The notes beneath the pieces were generated by a model. That model was not told the origin of the DNA and did no database searches. It worked only from the letters and a program-made list of their open reading frames with translations. Source: an uncultured Faecalibacterium sp. (GTDB taxonomy: Bacteria > Bacillota > Clostridia > Oscillospirales > Ruminococcaceae). From it: DNA of 16,492 bases. Positions 6,901-14,240 of the stretch are shown here, piece after piece (position 1 is the first letter of the stretch; the number at the start of each line of letters is the position of its first letter). Position numbers and translations under genes: made by a program. The stretch lies in NCBI GenBank assembly GCA_900772565.1, contig CAAHET010000022.1, positions 1 through 16,492 of the forward strand, read 5' to 3'.

Positions 6901-6937
6901 AAATCAAAAGACCCACTCCCTTTGCGGGACGGGTCTT
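6901..6937 (-). terminator. Second terminator-like hairpin in the trpX leader
   Basis: AAGACCC (6937-6931) and GGGTCTT (6914-6908) pair on the minus strand, with an inner TCCC/GGGA helix and a short loop, followed by TTTTGATTT. It lies between the T-box terminator and the ribosome binding site of the binding-protein gene. Whether it terminates in vivo is unknown. Confidence 0.6.
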
Positions 6938-6985
6938 AAAACAAAACGACCCTGTCCCTGTGTGTTATCCACAAGGACAGGATCG
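6938..6985 (-). terminator. T-box intrinsic terminator of the tryptophan-transport operon
   Basis: A 16-bp stem (6985-6970 with 6962-6947, two U-G wobbles) with a 7-base loop is followed by TTTTGTTTT. This is the conditional terminator just downstream of the T-box sequence. Confidence 0.9.
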
Positions 6986-7223
6986 GTAAATTACGATTCT
7001 GCGGTGCCACCTTGCTTGCTCTGCATCCAATACAGCAGAGCCACTCACGGAGAGCCAACACTCCCCTGTCCTGTAACGGAGACCTCCGTCCAAAGCTACT
7101 AGGGCTTCTACCCGTTTGCCCGGCCCTCGGCGGCCCACGAATCTCTGCCCCGCTTTCGCCCGTTTGCACTGTCCGAGCTCACTGCAGATGCGCTGTGCAG
7201 GTTCTCTTCCGCCTCATCGGTTT
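6938..7223 (-). promoter_or_regulatory. T-box riboswitch, probable tRNA-Trp specificity
   Basis: The conserved T-box sequence AAGGTGGCACCGC lies at 7013-7001 on the minus strand, followed by the terminator hairpin. The best specifier is TGG (Trp) at 7137-7135, in a context (CG-TGG-GCCGCCGAG) resembling that of the asnB T-box. Its distance to the T-box core (about 130 bases) also matches that leader (about 140). Another TGG at 7092-7090 is a weaker alternative because it sits too near the T-box. Trp T-boxes in front of trpXYP-type transporters are known in Firmicutes, which agrees with the genes downstream. The specifier was located by eye and has not been tested by folding. Confidence 0.93.
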
Positions 7224-7229
7224 GATTGC

Positions 7230-7257
7230 ATTATACACTTTATCTTCGTAAAGTCAA
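7230..7257 (-). promoter_or_regulatory. Sigma-A promoter of the tryptophan-transport operon
   Basis: TTGACT (7257-7252) and a perfect TATAAT (7235-7230) are separated by 16 bases. Transcription would start near 7223 and run through the T-box leader. Confidence 0.87.
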
Positions 7258-7296
7258 GAGGAAATTTAAAATTTTTATTTTTTGGCCCGGTCAAAG

Positions 7297-9699
7297 TCAT
7301 TCTTCTGCCGGGGCGCCGGCGCTGCGGCGCTTGCGGCGCACAAAGTAAGCAACGTACACCACCCACACCGGAATGGCTACGGCGGTCACCACCCGGCTTG
7401 CGGAAATCCCGACGGCCTGATACACAAAGTCAATGCTGCTTGCGCCCGCCGGGCAGAGCACCGCCATCAGTCCCTCGTCCACGCGCAGGATGTCAGTCTT
7501 TTCGCCATTGACGTAGGCGGTAAAGCCGTCATCATAGGGCACGGAGAAAAAGACGAGGTTCGCCTTATCCAGCGTGATCTCGGCATGGAAACCGGCATTG
7601 TTCATCTGGAACACCGAGCAGCTGTGGGCGCGGCGGTCGGCGCAGTCCTGCGTGTAGCTGTCGTAGTGCAGGTCATCCAGCATGGCGTCCGGCAGCTCGG
7701 TCAGGTACTGACCGTAGCTTTTTGCATCCTCGTCCTCCAGCACCAGCGCCCGCATCAGCAGGTTGGAGCGCAGGGTCTTGATGGAGGTCTCGTAGGTGGC
7801 CTCGGTCACATAATAGTCGTAGGTAAAGCCCATGGGCACATAGTTGTCGTTGCGGAACAGCGCGTAGCCGTCCATGTCGCCCAGATAGGTCCAGCCCGCG
7901 TCTGCTTCGTCTTCAAAGCTTTCGCGCTTTTCCGGGGTGGTGATGAGGTACTCCACGCTCAACAGGCCGCGCAGGGCGTAGTTTGTGATCTCCGGCTCGC
8001 TGCGCACATCCCGCTTGACCCCCAGCGCCGGGTAGAAGCTGAGGATGCTGGGAGCCGCCGTGCTGCCGAAGTATTGCAGACAGCTCTTATCCAGCCACAT
8101 CCCGATGTTGTCGTGGATCTTGTAGGTGTCGATGCGGTAGTCGCCCTCCGGCAGGTCGTTTTTCAGCAGCAGGGCGTTGGTGTCCTGCTCCACAAGGTCG
8201 CTGTCGGTGTGCCACTGGCCAAACTTGCCGATGCCGATGTGCACCATGGTGAACACGCAGGCAAATACCAGCACCGCCGCCGTCATGCGCTGCGCAAAAC
8301 GGCTGTCCTGCCGCCACTTGCCGCAGAGGTAGCGGTACAGCATAAGCCCCAGCAGACCAAAGCCCAGCACGGCAAAGAACTGCCCTGGGTTTTTCAGCAC
8401 GCCAAAGGACCATGTCTCGGTGGTATCGTCCCGCACGGGCACTATGGCAAAGACCAGCGTAGCCAGCATGATCCAGCCGATGCCCCGGGCAGGCGCGTCC
8501 AGATCGATCTCCGGATCCTCCAGCGCGTTCACGGTCATGGCGGCAAGGATGAGGGTGGGCATATAGTACCAGCGGGCGTAGTAGCTGGAGTTCAGGGCGT
8601 AGAAGGCACTGTTCAGCACCGGCACCAGCGCACACACGGCGCATACCGCCACGATGCGCTTTTTGCTGTCAGCCTTCCGGCTGCGCCAGTAGGCCATAGC
8701 ACCGGCCAGACTGCACAGCGGCAGATAGGCGCTCATGCTCGTCCACTTGATGACGCCCTCCGACCAGACCGAGGTGAGATAAGGGGAATCCGGCGGCAGG
8801 ATCCAGCTGAGCAGGATGGCCAGATACTGCTGCACCTTGGCGTAGGTCAGGAAGCCCCAGCCGGAGGAAAGGTCGATGGTGCGCGGGTTCTGCAGCAGGC
8901 TGAGCACCGCCGGGAACAGCAGCAGACAGCCCATGGCAACGCCCAGTACGCTTTCCCACAACAGATGCCCGAACTTGCGCCCGGTCAGCCGGAAGTCCCG
9001 GGCTGAGAGCTTGCACACAAAGTAGATGCACAGGAAAATTACCTGTCCCACAAAGAAGAAATAGTTGTTGAGCAGATTCACCGCCACCCAGAAGGCGAAC
9101 AGGCCGTGACGGTACTCATAAATGGCTTCGTCCAGCGCCCAGAGCAGGTAGGGGAACAGGGCCACCACATCCACAAAGTGGTTGAAGAACACGTTGTACA
9201 CTGCAAAGCCGGAAAGTGCATACAGGCAGGCACCCAGCACCGCGTAGTTCTCGTTTTTGACGTAGCGGCGCAGGTACAGGAACGCGCCGCCGCCCGCCAC
9301 GCCGAACTTGAGCACCAGCAGCGGCACCATCATATAGGGCAGCCAGCTTTGCGGAAGCAGCACCGACAGCCAGAAAAACGGCGAGCCGTACAGGTAGAAG
9401 GAGTAGGCGTTCATCACCCCGCTGCCAAGGTCGGTCGCCCACGAAAAGGTATTGTGCGGCGCGCCGGCAAAGGCACTGTCCGGGTAGCCTGCGCCCTTGA
9501 CGAAGCCGTTCATATACCGGTAAAAGCTGATCTGCTGGCTGTTAAAATCGCCGGCATAGTGGAAAAAGCCGCCGTCAAGGAGATAGAAGGGTAAAAAGAA
9601 GATGGCCGCCGTCAGGGCACACAGTCCCACCGCCTGCCAGAATTTTTTATGGCTCTGCTCCCTTGGGGTGAGCAGCCGTGGTTTTATAAACTTTTCCAT
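7297..9699 (-). CDS. YfhO-family polytopic membrane protein (probable GT-C-like glycosylation factor)
   Basis: This is an 800-residue membrane protein with about a dozen hydrophobic segments, mostly in the first 500 residues. A soluble stretch of roughly 250 residues follows, then a final membrane anchor (VTAVAIPVWVVYVAYFV) and a basic tail RRKRR. The start AGDFNSQQISFYRYMNG, after the first membrane helix, matches the conserved Asp/Gln-containing loop of YfhO proteins (PF09586), where GT-C enzymes carry their catalytic acid. Listeria and Bacillus relatives are needed for glycosylation of lipoteichoic acid, so an extracytoplasmic sugar transfer from a lipid-linked donor is the likely role. 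Acceptor and sugar are unknown, and no other glycosylation gene is in the window. The ATG at 9699 has GAGGAAC upstream. No clear terminator separates its stop from the tryptophan-operon promoter 40 bases on. Confidence 0.88.
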   Translation of the reverse strand: MEKFIKPRLLTPREQSHKKFWQAVGLCALTAAIFFLPFYLLDGGFFHYAGDFNSQQISFYRYMNGFVKGAGYPDSAFAGAPHNTFSWATDLGSGVMNAYSFYLYGSPFFWLSVLLPQSWLPYMMVPLLVLKFGVAGGGAFLYLRRYVKNENYAVLGACLYALSGFAVYNVFFNHFVDVVALFPYLLWALDEAIYEYRHGLFAFWVAVNLLNNYFFFVGQVIFLCIYFVCKLSARDFRLTGRKFGHLLWESVLGVAMGCLLLFPAVLSLLQNPRTIDLSSGWGFLTYAKVQQYLAILLSWILPPDSPYLTSVWSEGVIKWTSMSAYLPLCSLAGAMAYWRSRKADSKKRIVAVCAVCALVPVLNSAFYALNSSYYARWYYMPTLILAAMTVNALEDPEIDLDAPARGIGWIMLATLVFAIVPVRDDTTETWSFGVLKNPGQFFAVLGFGLLGLMLYRYLCGKWRQDSRFAQRMTAAVLVFACVFTMVHIGIGKFGQWHTDSDLVEQDTNALLLKNDLPEGDYRIDTYKIHDNIGMWLDKSCLQYFGSTAAPSILSFYPALGVKRDVRSEPEITNYALRGLLSVEYLITTPEKRESFEDEADAGWTYLGDMDGYALFRNDNYVPMGFTYDYYVTEATYETSIKTLRSNLLMRALVLEDEDAKSYGQYLTELPDAMLDDLHYDSYTQDCADRRAHSCSVFQMNNAGFHAEITLDKANLVFFSVPYDDGFTAYVNGEKTDILRVDEGLMAVLCPAGASSIDFVYQAVGISASRVVTAVAIPVWVVYVAYFVRRKRRSAGAPAEE

Positions 9700-9753
9700 A
9701 GCGTTCCTCTTTCTCCGCGCACCGGCGCGGAAGTGGATTTGATGTCACCTTGT

Positions 9754-9782
9754 AGTATAGCACGGCAGCGTGCAAGAAAAAA
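9754..9782 (-). promoter_or_regulatory. Possible extended -10 promoter of the yfhO-like gene
   Basis: TGCTATACT on the minus strand (the -10 hexamer is 9759-9754) is a good extended -10. The -35 position holds only a T-run. The predicted leader is about 47 bases. Confidence 0.45.
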
Positions 9783-9837
9783 GGGCTTGACAACCAAGCG
9801 CCCGGCGGGTATGGTGAAGAAAAGGAGGCGTATTGTT

Positions 9838-10425
9838 ATGCTGTATCCCTTCAGCGCCTTGCTGGCGCGCATGAAGTACATTACCCGGTGGAGCCTGATG
9901 CATTCCACCCGGGCGGAATCCCTCAGCGAGCATACCTGTGACACCGCGCTGCTGGCGCACCTGCTGTGTCTCATCGCCAAGCTCTATACCGGCACGCCCT
10001 GCCGCCCCGAGGTGGTGGCGGTGGCGGCGCTGTACCACGACGCACCGGAGATCATTATCGGGGATATGCCCACGCCGGTCAAGTACCACTCCCCGGCGCT
10101 GCGGGACGCCTACAAGGCGCTGGAGACCGAGAGCGTGCGCTCCATGGCGGCGCTGCTGCCCGCAGAACTGGCCGCAGAATTGACCCCCTGCATGGACGGC
10201 AGCGCCCTGACGGCAGAGGAGCACCGGCTGCTCAAAGCCGCCGACCGGCTGAGCGCGCTGATCAAATGCACCGAGGAGCAGCGCAGCGGCAACCACGAAT
10301 TTGACGCCGCGCTCACGCAGCAGCGCACCACGCTGCAAGCGATGCACTGCCAGGAGGCCGACTGGTTTCTGGAGCACTGCCTGCCCTGCTACACCCAGAA
10401 TCTGGACGAATTGACGAAGCTGTAG
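9838..10425 (+). CDS. yfbR: HD-domain 5'-deoxynucleotidase, YfbR family
   Basis: This enzyme dephosphorylates deoxyribonucleoside 5'-monophosphates, a nucleotide-pool and salvage step in the cytoplasm. Its 195 residues match the length of E. coli YfbR (about 199), and the order of active-site residues is conserved with a shift of one: RW at 17-18, His32 in SEHT, His67-Asp68 in YHDAPE, Glu71, Asp76 in GDMPTPVKY, and Asp136 in ADRLSALIK. These residues bind the divalent metal and phosphate. The ATG at 9838 has AAAGGAGG 9 bases upstream. A longer frame from 9649 adds 63 residues without homology and covers the opposite promoter, so I rejected it. The gene runs against the minus-strand dus gene and is divergent from yfhO. 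It is followed by palindromic repeats and a strong terminator. Confidence 0.92.
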   Translation: MLYPFSALLARMKYITRWSLMHSTRAESLSEHTCDTALLAHLLCLIAKLYTGTPCRPEVVAVAALYHDAPEIIIGDMPTPVKYHSPALRDAYKALETESVRSMAALLPAELAAELTPCMDGSALTAEEHRLLKAADRLSALIKCTEEQRSGNHEFDAALTQQRTTLQAMHCQEADWFLEHCLPCYTQNLDELTKL

Positions 10426-10590
10426 GCTTTGACTGAGAGAGCGCACGCCGTTATAGCCAAGCCAACCCCTTCAGGCGCTACGCGCCAGCTCCCCCAAGGG
10501 GGCGCCTTCGGGCTATGCCGGAAACTTTCCCGCCACCGCTGAAAGCCGTCCCCTTGGGGAAGGTGTCATCGCCGCAGGCGATGACGGAAG
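10426..10590. repeat. Cluster of short palindromic repeats downstream of the yfbR-like gene
   Basis: Several perfect hairpins follow one another: GGCGC-TAC-GCGCC (10474-10486), CCCCC-AA-GGGGG (10491-10502), CCCC-TT-GGGG (10550-10559) and GTCATCGCC-GCA-GGCGATGAC (10565-10585). The cluster begins with AGGCTTTGACTGAGAG, shared with the element at 5711-5766. It resembles a composite REP-like element of the interspersed type I associate with Faecalibacterium genomes (from memory). No ORF of interest lies inside. Confidence 0.7.
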
Positions 10591-10606
10591 GGATATTTCT
10601 CATCGT

Positions 10607-10654
10607 AAAAAAGCAATGCCGGACAGCTCACAGGCTGTCCGGCATTGCTTTTTT
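10607..10654. terminator. Bidirectional terminator between the yfbR-like and dus genes
   Basis: A perfect 21-bp inverted repeat (10607-10627 and 10634-10654) has a 6-base loop. Each arm begins with AAAAAA and the opposite arm ends in TTTTTT, so an RNA in either direction gives a GC-rich stem followed by a U-tract. It serves both convergent genes. Confidence 0.93.
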
Positions 10655-10664
10655 ACGGGTCAAA

Positions 10665-11684
10665 TCACGGGAACGGCACTTCCCGCACATCATCGGGGTC
10701 CAGACCGGCCTTGCGCTGCTCTTCAAATACGGCGGCAATCAGCTCGTCCAAGTCCTCTAAGTGGGTCAGGGTGCAGCAGTAGCGGCGCAGAGCGGCAGCG
10801 CCCTTCAGACCTTTCATGTAGTGCATGGTCTGGGCGCGCGCCTGCGGCATGGCAACAAACTCGCCCTTCTGCTCTACCATCTCCTCCACCTGACGGCGCA
10901 GCGCGTTCATCCGCGCCTGCAGGTTCGGCTCCTTGGGGGCGGGCAGACCCTCCAGTGCGGCGTTCACCCGCTCAAACAGCCATGGGTCGCCCAGTGCGCC
11001 CCGGGCGATCATCACGCCGTCGCAGTGCGTCTGGCGCACCATGCGCAGCGCGTCCTCGGCGCAGTGGATATCGCCGTTGCCAAGCACCGGCACCTTTACC
11101 GCGTCCTTTACCCGGGCGATTATCTCCGGGTCGATGCCCGGGGTGTACATCTGCTCCCGGGTGCGGGCGTGCACCGCCACCAGCGCCGCGCCCGCCTGCT
11201 CGCAGGCCTTGGCGCACTCCACGGCGGTGATGTGGTCGGCGTCCCAACCCTTGCGCATCTTTACAGTGACCGGGCGCTTGGTGTGCGCCACTACCTGCTC
11301 CACGATGCGCCCGCAGCGGTCGGGGTCCAGCATCAGCTTGCTGCCCGCCCCGCCGGAAACGATCTTGGGGGCAGGGCAGCCCATGTTGATGTCCACAAAG
11401 TCGAATGCGTACTGCTCGATAGCGGCGGTGGCTTCGCCCATGATCTCCGGCACCTCGCCAAAGATCTGCACCCCGTAGGGTGCGCCGTTGGGCTCTGCTT
11501 TCAGCAGGCTGACGGTCTTATGGTCGCCGTACACCAGCGCCCGGCTGGACACCATTTCGCTGACTGTAAAGCCCGCGCCGTGCTGCGCCATCAGGCGGCG
11601 GCAGGGGGCATCCGTAAAGCCTGCCATAGGGCCGAACACCGCCCGGTGGGGCAGGGTGATATTGCCGATCTTCAAAGGTTCCAT
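10665..11684 (-). CDS. dus: tRNA-dihydrouridine synthase (DusB-like)
   Basis: This FMN-dependent enzyme reduces specific uridines in the tRNA D-loop to dihydrouridine using NADPH. Its 339 residues have the usual family length. The TIM barrel shows the N-terminal FMN segment GPMAGFTDAPCRR (18-30), the catalytic cysteine in NMGCPAPKIV (Cys103), the phosphate and FMN segment KMRKGWD (near 141-147), VHARTREQMY (near 170), and GNGDI with the following MIARGALGDPWLF. The C-terminal helical RNA-binding domain follows. The ATG at 11684 has AAGGAG 8 bases upstream. It ends just before a strong shared terminator with the convergent yfbR-like gene. Upstream lies an AT-rich spacer with a perfect palindrome and then the argS terminator, so it is probably transcribed alone. 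The DusB subtype is my best guess and the target position is not certain. Confidence 0.93.
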   Translation of the reverse strand: MEPLKIGNITLPHRAVFGPMAGFTDAPCRRLMAQHGAGFTVSEMVSSRALVYGDHKTVSLLKAEPNGAPYGVQIFGEVPEIMGEATAAIEQYAFDFVDINMGCPAPKIVSGGAGSKLMLDPDRCGRIVEQVVAHTKRPVTVKMRKGWDADHITAVECAKACEQAGAALVAVHARTREQMYTPGIDPEIIARVKDAVKVPVLGNGDIHCAEDALRMVRQTHCDGVMIARGALGDPWLFERVNAALEGLPAPKEPNLQARMNALRRQVEEMVEQKGEFVAMPQARAQTMHYMKGLKGAAALRRYCCTLTHLEDLDELIAAVFEEQRKAGLDPDDVREVPFP

Positions 11685-11777
11685 GGGTTCTCCTTGTATC
11701 TGTTTTGGGGTAGACGATTTGGAATGCGCTCCGCGTTGCTTTGCGCATATTCAGCGGAATTATTATTTATAATTTCG

Positions 11778-11811
11778 CAATTCTGGAAAATCTGCGGATT
11801 TTCCAGAATTG
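11778..11811. repeat. Perfect 15-bp inverted repeat upstream of dus
   Basis: CAATTCTGGAAAATC (11778-11792) and its exact complement (11797-11811) flank a TGCG loop. It lies between the argS terminator and dus without an adjacent T-tract, so it looks less like a terminator than a structured leader or operator. An AT-rich stretch at 11761-11777 could hold the dus promoter, but I cannot define clean hexamers. Confidence 0.75.
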
Positions 11812-11848
11812 CCTTTTCACGGGAGGGGTTATTTCTCTCTATACACCT

Positions 11849-11887
11849 AAAAAGGGGCTGTTGCGCCAAATGCTGTGCAACAGCCCC
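11849..11887 (-). terminator. Terminator of the ddl-murI-ywiB-argS operon
   Basis: GGGGCTGTTGC and GCAACAGCCCC form a perfect 11-bp stem (11887-11877 with 11864-11854), followed on the minus strand by TTTTT. It starts 13 bases after the argS stop codon. Confidence 0.92.
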
Positions 11888-11899
11888 TGTGGTTTTATG

Positions 11900-13714
11900 T
11901 TACATCTTCTCGGGCACGTTGATCTTGAACATGGTGAGCACGTTGAAGATGGCGTTCTTCACGCCGATGCACAGAGCCAGACGTGCCTGCTGCACGGCGG
12001 GGTCTGCGCCCTGAATGCGGCAGTTGCCGTAGAAGCGGTGGAAGGCGCTGGCCAGATCAATGACAAAGCGGTTGATGCGGCTGGGATCATACTTCTCAGC
12101 GGCCATCACGATCTCCTGCGGGAAGGCGGCTAGCATCCGGATCAGATCCATCTCGGAAGGCTCGGTGAGCAGGGTGGCGTCAATGTTCTCCGCACCGGCA
12201 AACTGCACGCCCTCGCTCTCCATCTTCTTCAAAATGGAGCAGATGCGGGCATGAGCGTACTGCACATAGTACACGGGGTTATCGTTGTCGGTCTTGACGG
12301 CCTGATCCAGATCAAAGTCGATGCCGCTGCCGGCGTCGTGCATATTGAACAGGAAGCGTGCGCTGTCGATGGGCACTTCCTCCAGCAGGTCGGTCAGGGT
12401 GATGGCGTTGCCGGTGCGCTTGGACATACGGACAGGCTGGCCGTCCCGCATCAGGTTGACCATCTGCATCAGCACAACGTCCAGATCCTCGCCGTTCAGG
12501 CCGATGGCATCCATCGCGCCCTTCATGCGGGCCACATGGCCGTGGTGGTCTGCGCCCCACACGTCGATGGCCTTGGCAAAGCCGCGGGTGGCCAGTTTGT
12601 TGTAGTGGTAGGCGATATCGGCGGCAAAGTAGGTGGGAATGCCGTTGGCGCGGACGAGCACCTCGTCCTTGGCCTCTTCCTCGGTGCCGTCCTCGGTCTT
12701 TTTCTTGTTCACGGTGCCGTACTTGGCAGCGTACTGGGCGCTGCGGTACATGATAGCGCCGTCCTCGGCCTTGTAGCAGGCACCCAGTTCCAGCAGCTTG
12801 TCCACCACAGCCAGAACCGCGCCGGACTCGTGCAGGGTGCTCTCGTGGAACCAGACATCGTAATCGATGCGGTACTTGCCGAGGTCGCGCTTCAATGCGG
12901 CAATGTTCTTGGGCAGGGCGTAGGCCACCAGCGCGTCCTTGAGGGCGGCAAAGGCTTCGCTCTCAAACAGAGCCTCCTCGTCCATGTCCTTGCAGGCGGC
13001 AACATACTTGTCGCCGTTCAGCTCGGCAAACTCACCGGCCAGCACCTTGATGTCGCCGCCCTGATAGCACTCCTTGGGCAGGGGATAGGCTTCCTCACCG
13101 CAGAACTGCTGCAGGTAGCGCACCGCCAGACTCTTGCCGAACTTCTGGATCTGGTTGCCGGCATCGTTGATATAGAACTCGCGGGTCACGTCGTAGCCGG
13201 ACCAGTCCAGCACAGCGGCCAGACAGTCGCCCAGTGCGCCGCCGCGGGCGTTGCCCATGTGCATGGGGCCGGTGGGGTTGGCAGAAACGAACTCCACATT
13301 GTACTTTGCGCCCTTGCCGTGGTCGGTGCGGCCATACTCCTTGTTGGCGCAGGCACCCAGCACCACGCCTGCCCAGAAGCTCTGGGACAGGAACAGGTTG
13401 ATGAAGCCGGGACCGGCGACCTCCACCTTGGAGAACACGCTGTTTTCAAGAGAGGGCAGATGTGCCAGCAGGGCATCTGCGATCATCTTGGGCGCCTTGC
13501 GCCAGGTGCGTGCACCGGCCATGGCGAGGTTGGAGGCGATATCGCCGTTCTTCACGTCGGCGGGGATCTCCACGATAAAGGCGGGCAGCTCTGCCTCGGG
13601 CAGGGTGCCGTCTGCCATAGCAGCCTTGGCGGCTGCGGTCAGCAGAGCGCGTGCCTCGTCCAGCGCAGCCTGCCGGGGGTTGTAGTTCTGGTAGGTCTTT
13701 TCAAAATCAGTCAT
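11900..13714 (-). CDS. argS: Arginyl-tRNA synthetase
   Basis: This class I synthetase charges tRNA-Arg with arginine. From the chosen start it has 604 residues, slightly longer than the usual 550-590. The N-terminal tRNA-contacting domain spans about 1-130. The catalytic Rossmann fold carries the HIGH equivalent HMGN (152-155, within NPTGPMHMGNARGG), and the KMSKS equivalent is MSKRTGN (430-436). The C-terminal anticodon-binding helical domain (about 480-604) ends in the usual KINVPEKM. A charged insertion near 337-352 (KKKTEDGTEEEAKDEV) adds length. The ATG at 13714 has AAAGGA upstream. An in-frame extension to 13924 would overlap the previous gene by 175 bases and has no homology. It is the last gene of the ddl operon, 35 bases after the YwiB-family gene, an adjacency also known from Bacillus (ywiB-argS). 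Confidence 0.95.
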   Translation of the reverse strand: MTDFEKTYQNYNPRQAALDEARALLTAAAKAAMADGTLPEAELPAFIVEIPADVKNGDIASNLAMAGARTWRKAPKMIADALLAHLPSLENSVFSKVEVAGPGFINLFLSQSFWAGVVLGACANKEYGRTDHGKGAKYNVEFVSANPTGPMHMGNARGGALGDCLAAVLDWSGYDVTREFYINDAGNQIQKFGKSLAVRYLQQFCGEEAYPLPKECYQGGDIKVLAGEFAELNGDKYVAACKDMDEEALFESEAFAALKDALVAYALPKNIAALKRDLGKYRIDYDVWFHESTLHESGAVLAVVDKLLELGACYKAEDGAIMYRSAQYAAKYGTVNKKKTEDGTEEEAKDEVLVRANGIPTYFAADIAYHYNKLATRGFAKAIDVWGADHHGHVARMKGAMDAIGLNGEDLDVVLMQMVNLMRDGQPVRMSKRTGNAITLTDLLEEVPIDSARFLFNMHDAGSGIDFDLDQAVKTDNDNPVYYVQYAHARICSILKKMESEGVQFAGAENIDATLLTEPSEMDLIRMLAAFPQEIVMAAEKYDPSRINRFVIDLASAFHRFYGNCRIQGADPAVQQARLALCIGVKNAIFNVLTMFKINVPEKM

Positions 13715-13749
13715 GGGTCGGATTCCTTTCACAGTCTCAGGGAACTTCA

Positions 13750-14226
13750 TCAATTCACATGGGTCACGGTAACTTCCAAACGGTTGCGGCTCACCAGCTC
13801 GGCGCTGTCGGCATCCAGCAGGTAGGCAAACCGGGCGGTGCCGCCCTTTTCGGTCAGCTGACAGTCGATCTCGTCCGCGGTCACGCCCAAGGTCATGGAG
13901 CCGAAGCCGGTCTCGTAGTGGCACAGGTTGCGGCGGCCTTTTTCAATCAGCAGCTGGGTGCCTGCCCCTCCGCCCTTACCGAACCGTAGCATCGCCACCC
14001 GGCTGCCGTCTGCGGCGATCTTCAGGGTGGTGGTGCAGCCCTCGTAGCCGGTGGTCTCGGTCTCGCGGTAGGTCACATAGTAGCTGCCGCCCTTCAGCAC
14101 AAAGCTGCCCCGGGTCATCAGCTCCACAAATTCTTCTTTTTCCTCTTCCGCAGCCGGTTCGTCCAGCCGCTGCTCAATGCGGCTTTTGATGCGGATGATA
14201 TAGTCTTCCTTCAGTGGCTTGCTCAC
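13750..14226 (-). CDS. ywiB: YwiB/DUF1934 family small beta-barrel protein
   Basis: This is a 158-residue cytoplasmic protein of unknown function. It has a short basic N-terminus, an acidic helix (EPAAEEEKEEF), then alternating short strands such as SYYVTYRETE and TTTLKIAADGSRVAMLRFG. The later segment KGRRNLCHYETGFGSMTLGVTADEIDC is typical of DUF1934, as in B. subtilis YwiB, whose structure is a lipocalin-like barrel. Neighbouring argS in several Firmicutes is the main contextual clue. The frame opens with a TTG at 14244, but that start overlaps the murI stop. The GTG at 14226 has AAGGA 8 bases upstream and gives the sequence MSKPLKEDY, so I prefer it. The murI stop is 14 bases upstream, which suggests co-transcription. 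Confidence 0.85.
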   Translation of the reverse strand: MSKPLKEDYIIRIKSRIEQRLDEPAAEEEKEEFVELMTRGSFVLKGGSYYVTYRETETTGYEGCTTTLKIAADGSRVAMLRFGKGGGAGTQLLIEKGRRNLCHYETGFGSMTLGVTADEIDCQLTEKGGTARFAYLLDADSAELVSRNRLEVTVTHVN

Positions 14227-14240
14227 GTTGTTTTTCCTTA

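Noticed and set aside
7090..7092. Alternative TGG as specifier of the tryptophan T-box
   Set aside because: It lies only about 85 bases from the T-box core and beyond the Stem I region. The TGG at 7137-7135 matches the spacing and context seen in the asnB leader.
7282..9006. Plus-strand open frame (574 codons) opposite the yfhO-like gene
   Set aside because: It is antisense to a clear membrane protein gene. It is rich in His, Gln and Arg, with no ribosome binding site or family resemblance.
9787..9815. TTGACA and TATGGT with a 17-base spacer upstream of the yfbR-like gene
   Set aside because: The hexamers look good, but transcription would start near 9822, inside the ribosome binding site at 9821-9828. 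It is not a likely main promoter.
9649..9837. N-terminal extension of the yfbR-like gene
   Set aside because: YfbR-family proteins begin just before the F..L.R.K.I.RW motif, which fits the ATG at 9838. The extension covers the opposite gene's start and promoter.
10426..10660. Possible CRISPR array in the repeat-rich gap after the yfbR-like gene
   Set aside because: The hairpins differ from one another, and no unit of constant length recurs with spacers between.
10761..12014. Plus-strand open frame (417 codons) across dus and the argS terminator
   Set aside because: It crosses a gene, a palindrome and a terminator on the opposite strand and has shadow-like composition.
12251..13825. Long plus-strand open frame (524 codons) opposite argS
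   Set aside because: It lies antisense to the strongly supported argS gene, its composition is Val/Gly/His-rich as expected of a GC-rich shadow, and it has no recognisable domain.
13715..13924. N-terminal 70-residue extension of argS
   Set aside because: It overlaps the end of the YwiB-family gene by 175 bases, is Arg-rich and unlike ArgRS. The ATG at 13714 gives the family N-terminus.
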